Shown piece after piece: positions 1-9,072 of a stretch of DNA of 64,000 nucleotides. The position numbers were made by a program, and so were the translations under genes. This DNA is from Tubulanus polymorphus (taxonomy: Eukaryota; Nemertea; Palaeonemertea; Tubulaniformes; Tubulanidae). The notes below the pieces were generated by a model. It was not told where the DNA came from and searched no databases. It was given only the letters and a program-made list of their open reading frames with translations. The stretch spans positions 21,559,277 through 21,623,276 of the forward strand of contig NC_134031.1 of assembly GCF_964204645.1 (NCBI RefSeq), given 5' to 3'. Each line of letters opens with the position of its first letter. The stretch's first letter is position 1.

Positions 1-3000
1 AGGTTGAAAGAATCAGAATTTTCTGGCTGCTTTTGGTTCTGAAGATGATGGATTCAATCTGAAAAGATGTGTTAAGGCGTATTGAACTGATTTCAAATAG
101 ATAGGTGGAAAGATTAAGAATTTTGTGGCTATTTATGCTCCTGAAGATGATGGACTCGATGTGAAATGATAGGTTAAGGTAGACTGAACTGATTTCGAGT
201 AGATGGACTGAAAGATACAGATTTTTCTTGCAAAATAGGGTCCTAAAGATGATGAATTCTATCTTAATTGATGGGTTAGGGTGAACTGAACTGATTTCAA
301 ATAGATGGGTGGAAAGAATCAGAATTTTCTGGCTGCCTTTGGTTCTGAAGATGATGGACTCAATCTGAAAAGATGGGCTGAGGCGTATTGAACTGATTTC
401 AAATAGATAGGTGGAAAGATTAAGAATTTTCTGGCTATTTATGCTCCTGAAGATGATGGACTCGATCTGAAATGATAGGTTAAGGTAAACTGAACTGATT
501 TCGAGTAGATGGACTGAAAGATACAGATTTTTCTTGCAAAATAGGGTCTTAAAGATGATGAATTCTATCTTAATTGATGGGTTAGGTTGTACTGAACTGA
601 TTTCAAATAGATAGGTTAAAAGAATCAGAATTTTCTGGCTGCTTTTGGTTCTGAAGATGATGGATTCAATCTGAAAGGATGTGTTAAGGCGTATTGAACT
701 GATTTAAAATAGATAGGTGGAAAGATTAAGAATTTTCTGGCTATTTATGCTCCTGAAGATGATGGACTCGATCTGAAATGATAGGTTAAGGTAGACTGAA
801 CTGATTTCGAGTAGATGGACTGAAAGATACAGATTTTTCTTGCAAAATAGGGTCCTAAAGATGATGAGTTCTATCTTAATTGATGGGTTAGGGTGAACTG
901 AACTGATTTCAAATAGATAGGTGGAAAGATTAAGAATTTTCTGGCTGCCTTTGGTTCTGAAGATGATGGACTCAATCTGAAAAGATGGGCTAAGGCGTAT
1001 TGAACTGATTTCAAATAGATAGGTGGAAAGATTAAGAATTTTCTGGCTATTTATGCTCCTGAAGATGATGGACTCGATCTGAAATGATAGGTTAAGGTAA
1101 ACTGAACTGATTTCGAGTAGATGGACTGAAAGATACAGATTTTTCTTGCAAAATAGGGTCCTAAAGATGATGAATTCTATCTTAATTGATGGGTTAGGGT
1201 GTACTGAACTGATTTCAAATAGATAGGTTGAAAGATTAAGAACTTTCTGGCTGCTTTTGGTTCTGAAGATGATGGATTCAATCTAAAAAGATGGGTTAAG
1301 GCGTATTGAACTGATTTCAAATGGATAGGTGGAAAGATTAAGAATTTTCTGGCTATTTATGCTCCTGAAGATGATGGACTCGATCTGAAATGATAGGTTA
1401 AGGTAAACTGAACTGATTTCGAGTAGATGGACAGAAAGATACAGATTTTTCTTGCAAAATAGGGTCCTAAAGATGATGAATTCTATCTTAATTGATGGGT
1501 TAGGGTGAACTGAATTGATTTCAAATAGATAGGTGGAAAGAATCAGAATTTTCTGGCTGCCTTTGGTTCTGAAGATGATGGACTCAATCTGAAAAGATGG
1601 GCTAAGGCGTATTGAACTGATTTAAAATAGATAGGTGGAAAGATTAAGAATTTTCTGGCTATTTATGCTCCTGAAGATGATGGACTCGATCTGAAATGAT
1701 AGGTTAAGGTAAACTGAACTGATTTCGAGTAGATGGACTGAAAGATACAGATTTTTCTTGCAAAATAGGGTCCTAAAGATGATGAATTCTATCTTAATTG
1801 ATGGGTTAGGGTGTACTGAACTGATTTCAAATAGATAGGTTGAAAGATTAAGAATTTTCTGGCTGCTTTTGGTTCTGAAGATGATGGATTCAATCTGAAA
1901 AGATGTGTTAAGGCGTATTGAACTGATTTCAAATAGATAGGTGGAAAGATTAAGAATTTTCTGGCTATTTATGCTCCTGAAGATGATGGACTCGATCTGA
2001 AATGATAGGTTAAGGTAAACTGAACTGATTCCGAGCAGATGGACTGAAAGATACAGATTTTTCTTGCAAAATAGGGTCCTAAAGATGATGAGTTCTATCT
2101 TAATTGATGGGTTAGGGTGTACTGAACTGATTTCAAATAGATAGGTGGAAAGATTAAGAATTTTCTGGTTATTTATGCTCCTGAAGATGATGGACTCGAT
2201 CTGAAATGATAGGTTAAGGTAAACTGAACTGATTTCGAGTAGATGGACTGAAAGATACAGATTTTTCTTGCAAAATAGGGTCCTAAAGATGATGAGTTCA
2301 ATCTTAATTGATGGGTTAGGTTGTACTGAACTGATTTCAAATAGATAGGTGGAAAGATTAAGAATTTTCTGGTTATTTATGCTCCTGAAGATGATGGACT
2401 CGATCTGAAATGATAGGTTAAGGTAAACTGAACTGATTTCGAGTAGATGGACTGAAAGATACAGATTTTTCTTGCAAAATAGGGTCCTAAAGATGATGAA
2501 TTCTATCTTAATTGATGGGTTAGGGTGTACTGAACTGATTTCAAATAGATAGGTTGAAAGAATCAGAATTTTCTGGCTGCTTTTGGTTCTGAAGATGATG
2601 GATTCAATCTGCAAAGATGTGTTAAGGCGTATTGAACTGATTTCAAATAGATAGGTGGAAAGATTAAGAATTTTCTGGCTATTTATGCTCCTGAAGATGA
2701 TGGACTCGATCTGAAATGATAGGTTAAGGTAAACTGAACTGATTTCGAGTAGATGGACTGAAAGATACAGATTTTTCTTGCAAAATAGGGTCCTAAAGAT
2801 GATGAATTCTATCTTAATTGATGGGTTAGGGTGTACTGAACTGATTTCAAATGGATAGGTGGAAAGATTAAGAATTTTCTGGCTATTTATGCTCCTGAAG
2901 ATGATGGACTCGATCTGAAATGATAGGTTAAGATAAACTGAACTGATTTCGAGTAGATGGACTGAAAGATACAGATTTTTCTTGCAAAATATGGTCCTAA

Positions 3001-4713
3001 AGATGATGAGTTCTATCTTAATTGATGGGTTAGGGTGTACTGAACTGATTTCAAATAGATAGGTTGAGAGAATCAGAATTTTCTGGCTGCTTTTGGTTCT
3101 GAAGATGATGGATTCAATCTGAAAAGATGTGTTAAGGCGTATTGAACTGATTTCAAATAGATAGGTGGAAAGATTAAGAATTTTCTGGCTATTTATGCTC
3201 CTGAAGATGATGGACTCGTTCTGAAATGATAGGTTAAGGTAAACTGAACTGATTTCGAGCAGATGGACTGAAAGATACAGATTTTTCTTGCAAAATAGGG
3301 TCCTAAAGATGATGAGTTCTATCTTAATTGATGGGTTAGGGTGTACTGAACTGATTTCAAATAGATAGGTTGAAAGAATCAGAATTTTCTGGCTGCTTTC
3401 GGTTCTGAAGATGATGGATTCAATCTGAAAAGATGTGTTAAGGCGTATTGAACTGATTTCAAATAGATAGGTGGAAAGATTAAGAATTTTCTGGCTATTT
3501 ATGCTCCTGAAGATGATGGACTCGATCTGAAATGATAGGTTAAGGTAAACTGAACTGATTTCGAGCAGATGGACTGAAAGATACAGATTTTTCTTGCAAA
3601 ATAGGGTCCTAAAGATGATGAGTTCTATCTTAATTGATGGGTTAGGGTGTACTGAACTGATTTCAAATAGATAGGTTGAAAGAATCAGAATTTTCTGGCT
3701 GCTTTTGGTCCTGAAGATGATGGATTCAATCTGAAAAGATGTGTTAAGGCGTATTGAACTGATTTCAAATAGATAGGTGGAAAGATTAAGAATTTTCTGG
3801 CTATTTATGCTCCTGAAGATGATGGACTCGATCTGAAATGATAGGTTAAGGTAGACTGAACTGATTTCGAGTAGATGGACTGAAAGATACAGATTTTTCT
3901 TGCAAAATAGGGTCCTAAAGATGATGAGTTCTATCTTAATTGATGGGTTAGGGTGTACTGAACTGATTTCAAATAGATAGGTTGAAAGAATCAGAATTTT
4001 CTGGCTGCTTTTGGTTCTGAAGATGATGGCTTCAATCTGAAAAGATGGGTTAAGGCGTATTGAACTGATGTCAAATAGATAGGTGGAAAGATTAAGAATT
4101 TTCTGGCTATTTATGCTCCTGAAGATGATGGACTCGATCTGAAATGATAGGTTAAGGTAGACTGAACTGATTTCGAGTAGATGGACTGAAAGATACAGAT
4201 TTTTCTTGCAAAATAGGGTCCTAAAGATGATGAATTCTATCTTAATTGATGGGTTAGGGTGAACTGAACTGATTTCAAATAGATGGGTGGAAAGAATCAG
4301 AATTTTCTGGCTGCCTTTGGTTCTGAAGATGATGGACTCAATGTGAAAAGATGGGCTGAGGCGTATTGAACTGATTTCAAATAGATAGGTGGAAAGATTA
4401 AGAATTTTCTGGCTATTTATGCTCCTGAAGATGATGGACTCGATCTGAAATGATAGGTTAAGGTAGACTGAACTGATTTCGAGTAGATGGACTGAAAGAT
4501 ACAGATTTTTCTTGCAAAAAAGGGTCCTAAAGATGATGAGTTCTATCTTAATTGATGGGTTAGGGTGTACTGAACTGATTTCAAATAGATAGGTTGAAAG
4601 ATTAAGAACTTTCTGGCTGCTTTTGGTTCTGAAGATGATTGATTCAATCTGAAAAGATGGGTTAAGGCGTATTGAACTGATTTCAAATGGATAGGTGGAA
4701 AGAATCAGAATTT
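1..4713. repeat. Subtelomeric satellite, 102-bp monomers in 306-bp triplets
   Basis: The block is built of monomers exactly 102 bp long: the shared word GAAAG recurs at 6, 108, 210 and 312. Three monomer types (differing for example in CTGGCTGC, CTGGCTATTTATGC and CTTGCAAAATAGGGTCC) usually alternate, giving a 306-bp higher-order unit, but the first type is skipped in places (for example around 2140-2530). Because 102 is divisible by 3, one minus-strand frame stays open for over 1000 codons with a 34-residue period; I read this as a by-product of the period, not as a gene. The third type carries GGGTTAGGG, a telomere-like word. The array stops inside a monomer at the telomeric tract that follows. 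Confidence 0.93.
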
Positions 4714-4940
4714 TAGGGTTAGGGTTAGGGTTAGGGTTAGGGTTAGGGTTAGGGTTAGGGTTAGGGTTAGGGTTAGGGTTAGGGTTAGGGTTAGGGTTAG
4801 GGTTAGGGTTAGGGTTAGGGTTAGGGTTAGGGTTAGGGTTAGGGTTAGGGTTAGGGTTAGGGTTAGGGTTAGGGTTAGGGTTAGGGTTAGGGTTAGGGTT
4901 AGGGTTAGGGTTAGGGTTAGGGTTAGGGTTAGGGTTAGGG
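4714..4940 (+). repeat. Telomeric (TTAGGG)n tract 1
   Basis: An uninterrupted run of TTAGGG hexamers, G-rich strand on plus, begins directly after a broken satellite monomer (word CAGAATTT) and passes into the 3' end of the Penelope-like element. The orientation says that the chromosome end lay to the right when this tract was made. Confidence 0.95.
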
Positions 4941-5059
4941 TTAGGTTTAGAGATAGAGGTTAGGGGACCAAACCGAAGGTTTGGAGACCCCACTAGTGCA
5001 CGGGCAGCGGGTTATCCCTGTAAAAAAGTAGTGAGAGTTAATTGTTGTAGTGAGGCGGT

Positions 5060-7525
5060 CTACGGGACGTTCATGCCTCGGGGCGTGTTCGTGTCGAGTC
5101 GTCGTATCCAGTCTTGTTCGGCTGCTTCGCGGATCGGTCTCGTGGAGCCTGGTAGGTGTTGGAGACCGTACACCCGAAAGTGTTCGCGGGTGTGGTCGAC
5201 TTGGTTGAAGTGGTCCGAGACTGGAGTCGAATTCTTCGTTCTGATGCGTGAGACGTGATGAGTGACGCGTTCTCGTAGAGACATTCCGGTTTGGCCGACG
5301 TACAGCATGTTGCACTTGGTGCATTCGATGCAGTATACAATTTCACGGGTCGCGCAATTAATTGTGCTGCGGATCGCGTGCATTTTGTTGTGGCTGCGGC
5401 AAACGGTTGTTTCTCGGACGAGTGGACACGTACGACATCTCGGTGTTCTGCATTTCTCGGTGCCTCGACGTCGGGTTGACGGAGTTCTTTGAGTAGACCT
5501 GGAAATAGAAGAATTGGAAACAACGGAAGTATTTCTGTTACGATGCGGTGAAGAGGGGACTCGGGGAGGGGGTGGCTCCGTGGGTTTGAGCTGCGACGAA
5601 GTTAGGAGATCTTTGAGACTCTTGTGCTTGGTGTAGGCGGTGACCGTGGTTACCTCGTCAGACCGGCCGGTGGCCGTAGCCAGTTCCGTAAATCTGGTTC
5701 GGATGTTACGGGCTAGGGTTCGGTTGGCTTCGGAGTGAGGTAAGATAAGCGGTAAACGCTTTTTCGGCGGTTCGTCGGCCCGTTGTTGTTCTCGTAGATC
5801 TCGTTCGGCGTGGTGCCGTAGAGCTTGGCTTTTGATGTGTCGCAGTTCGCGGTCTTTGTAGCCACGACCTCTGAGTACTTTAAGGACGGTTCCGGACGCT
5901 GCGTGTAAGTCCGAATCGTTATTGCAGATGCGCCGGAACCGGAGAATTTGACTTTTAACTATACCGGAAAATGTGTGTTTAGGGTGAAACGAGGATCGAT
6001 GTAGTAATTGATGCGAATCGGTTGGTTTGAAGTAGACTTTGGTGTCTACTGTGCCACTTGTCTCGAATCGCGGGCCTTTGAAAGTGGTTACGTCCAGGAA
6101 GTTGACGCTGGTGTCGCTGATTTCGAACTTGAGTTTGATGGATCGGCTCACTGTTTGTAGGACGTCGATGAATTGCATCAACGTTTCGCGGCCGTGTTCC
6201 CAAACTATGTAGATGTCGTCGATGAACCGAGCGTATAGCGATGGTTGGAGTTCGCTTCTGGACAGACCTTCTTTTTCCCATTCGGCTACAAAGATATTGG
6301 CATAAGAAGGAGCAAAACGCTTACCCATTGCGGTACCTTTTACCTGTAAATATGTGTTTTCGTTAAAGTTAAAGTCATTTTTCTTCAGGCTGATTTCGAG
6401 TAGTTTCAGCAGCTCGGCATCCGGGCGTCCCGGGTTCGGGTTATCTCGGAGAGCTTGTCGGATGCTGGCGATACCCTCTTCGTGGGGGATGTTGGTGTAG
6501 AGCGAATCGATGTCCATGGTGACGAGTAACGCATCGGCGCTAAATTGTTTACCGGCCAAAATATCTAGAAAGTGGTTGGTATCTTTGACGTACGACGGGT
6601 GACCGCGGGCGATCGGCTGCAAATAGTAGTCGATCCATTCCGAAATTTCGTAGGTTTCGGAGCCGCAGTCGGAGACGATCGGTCTCCCCGGCGGTACGCG
6701 ATCGGGTACCGTCCACTTCTCGCGTTCTTTATGGATTTTGGGAAGCAGATAGAACTGCCTCTGTTTCGGATTATCGGGCGGTAATAGATATTCGGCGGTT
6801 TTTAGCGGGATGATTTTTCGTCGAGCCATATTTTCGATGATTTCGCGAATTTCTTCCCCGGTCTGTTCGAAGATCGGTTGCTGCAGCGGCTGATAATACT
6901 CGAGATCGGCTAGTTGGCGCATGGCTTCGTGGACGTAGTCGTCGCGGTCCATGATAACCGTAGCGGAACCCTTATCGGCGGCTTTGATGACAATATTAGT
7001 GTTGTCACGCAGCTGCTGGAGGGCTTCGCGTTCCTGTTTAGTGAGGTTATCATTTACGCGACGCGTATCCCTGGTTTGTTGAGCCAATTCGTGCGCGTCG
7101 TTGCAGAACCCGGCGATTACTGGTTCTATTTCATCCGGAGCCCAACTGCTGGGCAGACGGAAACGCGGAGCCTCGCGGTCCGGTTTGTCTCGGAAGTGAT
7201 GGTCGAGTTTTACTAGCCGGTTGAATCGGCACACTCCCTTGGTGCGCTCGGTCGCGGCGGCATCAGAACCGATTTTTGGAGTCGGGCAATAAGTGAGGCC
7301 CTTTCGGAGTAGCTGATGTTGCGCCGGACTTAGGCGGAGTGAACGTGTGAGGTTGACCACCGGGCTCCCGAGAGCGGTGACCGGATCGCGTCGCGCTTGG
7401 TTTGGTGCCGGTTCTTCGTGTTCGTCGGACCTGGAAATGGAAGAAATCAGAGAAGCATTGGTTAATTCCGGTTGATTTAACTCACCAATAGTGGACCCGT
7501 TGGTCTCACTAATACTTAGTTTAAA
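5060..7525 (-). CDS. Penelope-like ORF2: reverse transcriptase with GIY-YIG endonuclease
   Basis: The frame is open from 7525 to the stop at 5060. Counting from codon 7360, RT motif A is near residues 279-290 (VTMDIDSLYTNIP), motif B near 341-353 (KGTAMGKRFAPSYA), and the catalytic FIDDIY near 379-384. A cysteine-rich stretch leads into the GIY-YIG domain at about 672-766 (IVYCIECTKC then LYVGQTG and R..H). This is the canonical Penelope order, RT then EN, about 766 residues. No in-frame ATG occurs before codon 137, which lies within the RT region, so independent initiation is unlikely. The frame runs back without a stop to 7525, where it overlaps the end of ORF1 in the -1 phase; I therefore place its start at the slippery site. 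It would copy the element's RNA and nick target DNA. No internal damage seen. Confidence 0.9.
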   Translation of the reverse strand, partial: FKLSISETNGSTIGELNQPELTNASLISSISRSDEHEEPAPNQARRDPVTALGSPVVNLTRSLRLSPAQHQLLRKGLTYCPTPKIGSDAAATERTKGVCRFNRLVKLDHHFRDKPDREAPRFRLPSSWAPDEIEPVIAGFCNDAHELAQQTRDTRRVNDNLTKQEREALQQLRDNTNIVIKAADKGSATVIMDRDDYVHEAMRQLADLEYYQPLQQPIFEQTGEEIREIIENMARRKIIPLKTAEYLLPPDNPKQRQFYLLPKIHKEREKWTVPDRVPPGRPIVSDCGSETYEISEWIDYYLQPIARGHPSYVKDTNHFLDILAGKQFSADALLVTMDIDSLYTNIPHEEGIASIRQALRDNPNPGRPDAELLKLLEISLKKNDFNFNENTYLQVKGTAMGKRFAPSYANIFVAEWEKEGLSRSELQPSLYARFIDDIYIVWEHGRETLMQFIDVLQTVSRSIKLKFEISDTSVNFLDVTTFKGPRFETSGTVDTKVYFKPTDSHQLLHRSSFHPKHTFSGIVKSQILRFRRICNNDSDLHAASGTVLKVLRGRGYKDRELRHIKSQALRHHAERDLREQQRADEPPKKRLPLILPHSEANRTLARNIRTRFTELATATGRSDEVTTVTAYTKHKSLKDLLTSSQLKPTEPPPPRVPSSPHRNRNTSVVSNSSISRSTQRTPSTRRRGTEKCRTPRCRTCPLVRETTVCRSHNKMHAIRSTINCATREIVYCIECTKCNMLYVGQTGMSLRERVTHHVSRIRTKNSTPVSDHFNQVDHTREHFRVYGLQHLPGSTRPIREAAEQDWIRRLDTNTPRGMNVP

Positions 7526-9072
7526 CCACTGAGCCAGTGGTCCAGCAGGGTGTTAGCTGTACCACGGTTCCAGTGGATCCCGTCTCCAACAACTCTGAAG
7601 CGTCGATCATCGATGGGTGGTATCGCGGTGACGTCGTCGTGAATCTCGAGGAATTCGTTGAACTTCCGGGCGAACTGCTGGTGTTCGCGGGTCGTGTTGA
7701 GTTGAACGAAGTGGACGAACGAGTGCTGATACTTCTTGACTGCGGCGTTGATCAGGCGCTGTGTGGTCTTCTTGGCGGTCGCTTCGAAGTTGTTGTCGCG
7801 GTTGTTGATTCCGACGCTGATGATCACTGTATCCGGGCGATCTCGGCGCTCCGGTACAGCATCGATCAGGTCGGCGAGATGAGCTATCTTGCAGCCGGGG
7901 AAGCTCTCGATCTGGACGTCATCCGGACGGCGGCTTGATGTGATGTTACTCAGATTTGAGTCACCAATCACCAGAATGGGTCGCCGGGTTGGTGGCAGAC
8001 TCCAATCCTGTTTCTTCCGACCCGTATTCGGATGACGGCGAACTTCCTGGGGCGCCATCGGTCTCGGTGTTGGCGTCGGACTTCGCGCTGGCAGTAGGCG
8101 CCCTGGTGACCTGTAATGAGACGGAGAGCTGGAAAGAGAAGAAGAGAGAGACGGCGTCGGACTGCTGGTTGGTGCGGTCGGCGTTCTCTGCGGCGGCGGC
8201 GTCGGGTTTCGAGGCGGCGGCGTCGGACTTCTCGGTGGCGTCGGACTTCTTGGTGGCGGCGGCGGCGTCGGCATCGGACTTCTCGGTGGTGGCGCCATTC
8301 TGGTTGGTGGCGTCCTGGTGACATCCGCGTAGCTTCTCGGTGACCTGGAATCAGAAAAAGAAGGAGGCGCTGTGGGCGCGGCGGGCGCGGCTGCGGTTGG
8401 TGCAGGCGTCCTCGGCGTCGCGGGCTTTCGAATCTTCCGGCTCGGTCTCGGCGGCGGACGAATCTTCGGTTCCGTGGGTGCCTCCTGGTGGTGTGACCTG
8501 AAATGAGAAGGGGAAGAAGGTGGGTTAGATAGGACATTTCTGAGTTTGTCAGACAGAGCCTGACCGCGGAATTTCGACCGCAAATCCAGCGCGATGTTGA
8601 AAAGCCGGATCGTTCCGGGGCTCAGACGGGAGCCGAAATTCCTCCGGGCCCATGTCAGGGCGACATCCTGTGCTGATAGACAGTCCGGCAGAGGATCACC
8701 CATTAGCTGAACAAATGTGGCAGCGTAATGGATGGTCAGCTCTTTCGAAACTGTCTCCATCCAGACGTCCGCGGCAGCGTGCAGCTGCACCGTTACTGCT
8801 TCGGTGCAAGCCGCCGGCCGCAGGAACATCTTCAGATGGTCCTTCTTCCTCCGAATCGCTTTCGGACCAGAGCTCAACTGGGCAAGGTGGTGCGCCACTT
8901 GAAGAGCTCTATAGTAATTTTTCGGCGACATCCCGGGTTGCTGGTGTCGCTCAGGGCGTCCTCCGCCCTTGCTGGTCTTCTCAGCTGGTGGTCGTTTCTT
9001 CTTTCGAGTAGATCGCTCCATTGACAGATATTTCGGCGAGGTTGCCTTCGTCAGTGTCAGTGCAGGAATCAT
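7516..9072 (-). CDS. Penelope-like ORF1 with C-terminal SGNH/GDSL-hydrolase-like domain
   Basis: 518 codons. The N-terminal half has a basic start (KKKRPP near residue 24) and a long proline/serine/arginine-rich, low-complexity centre. From residue 364 to the end is an SGNH-like fold: block I GDSN at about 370-373, a GIN block near 421-424, and DGIH at 497-500 supplying the Asp and His of the triad. SGNH-like domains are known in ORF1 products of some non-LTR retrotransposons. The role is probably RNA or particle handling in reverse transcription; esterase activity is untested. The first ATG of the frame (9072) was taken as the start. The stop at 7516 follows the slippery heptamer. Confidence 0.82.
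   Translation of the reverse strand: MIPALTLTKATSPKYLSMERSTRKKKRPPAEKTSKGGGRPERHQQPGMSPKNYYRALQVAHHLAQLSSGPKAIRRKKDHLKMFLRPAACTEAVTVQLHAAADVWMETVSKELTIHYAATFVQLMGDPLPDCLSAQDVALTWARRNFGSRLSPGTIRLFNIALDLRSKFRGQALSDKLRNVLSNPPSSPSHFRSHHQEAPTEPKIRPPPRPSRKIRKPATPRTPAPTAAAPAAPTAPPSFSDSRSPRSYADVTRTPPTRMAPPPRSPMPTPPPPPRSPTPPRSPTPPPRNPTPPPQRTPTAPTSSPTPSLSSSLSSSPSHYRSPGRLLPARSPTPTPRPMAPQEVRRHPNTGRKKQDWSLPPTRRPILVIGDSNLSNITSSRRPDDVQIESFPGCKIAHLADLIDAVPERRDRPDTVIISVGINNRDNNFEATAKKTTQRLINAAVKKYQHSFVHFVQLNTTREHQQFARKFNEFLEIHDDVTAIPPIDDRRFRVVGDGIHWNRGTANTLLDHWLSGLN
7519..7525 (-). promoter_or_regulatory. Candidate -1 ribosomal frameshift site TTTAAAC joining ORF1 and ORF2
   Basis: On the minus strand ORF1 ends GGT TTA AAC TAA. 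The heptamer T_TTA_AAC is in the correct phase for -1 slippage and directly abuts the stop. Slipping back one base enters the ORF2 frame exactly (7525 minus 7360 is 55 codons) and that frame is open throughout. TTTAAAC is a classic X_XXY_YYZ site. A downstream stimulatory structure was not worked out. Confidence 0.75.

Noticed and set aside
1622-4993. 1123-codon open frame with 34-residue repeats
   Set aside because: It is the satellite read in a frame kept open by the 102-bp period, continuing into telomeric Pro-Asn repeats; no start context or family.
4695-5258. Gly-Leu repeat open frame
   Set aside because: Translation of TTAGGG repeats and of the antisense of the Penelope element.
7434-7488. 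55-nt intron joining Penelope ORF1 and ORF2
   Set aside because: The ORF1 stop lies upstream of the donor, so splicing would not fuse the frames; kept only as a minor alternative.
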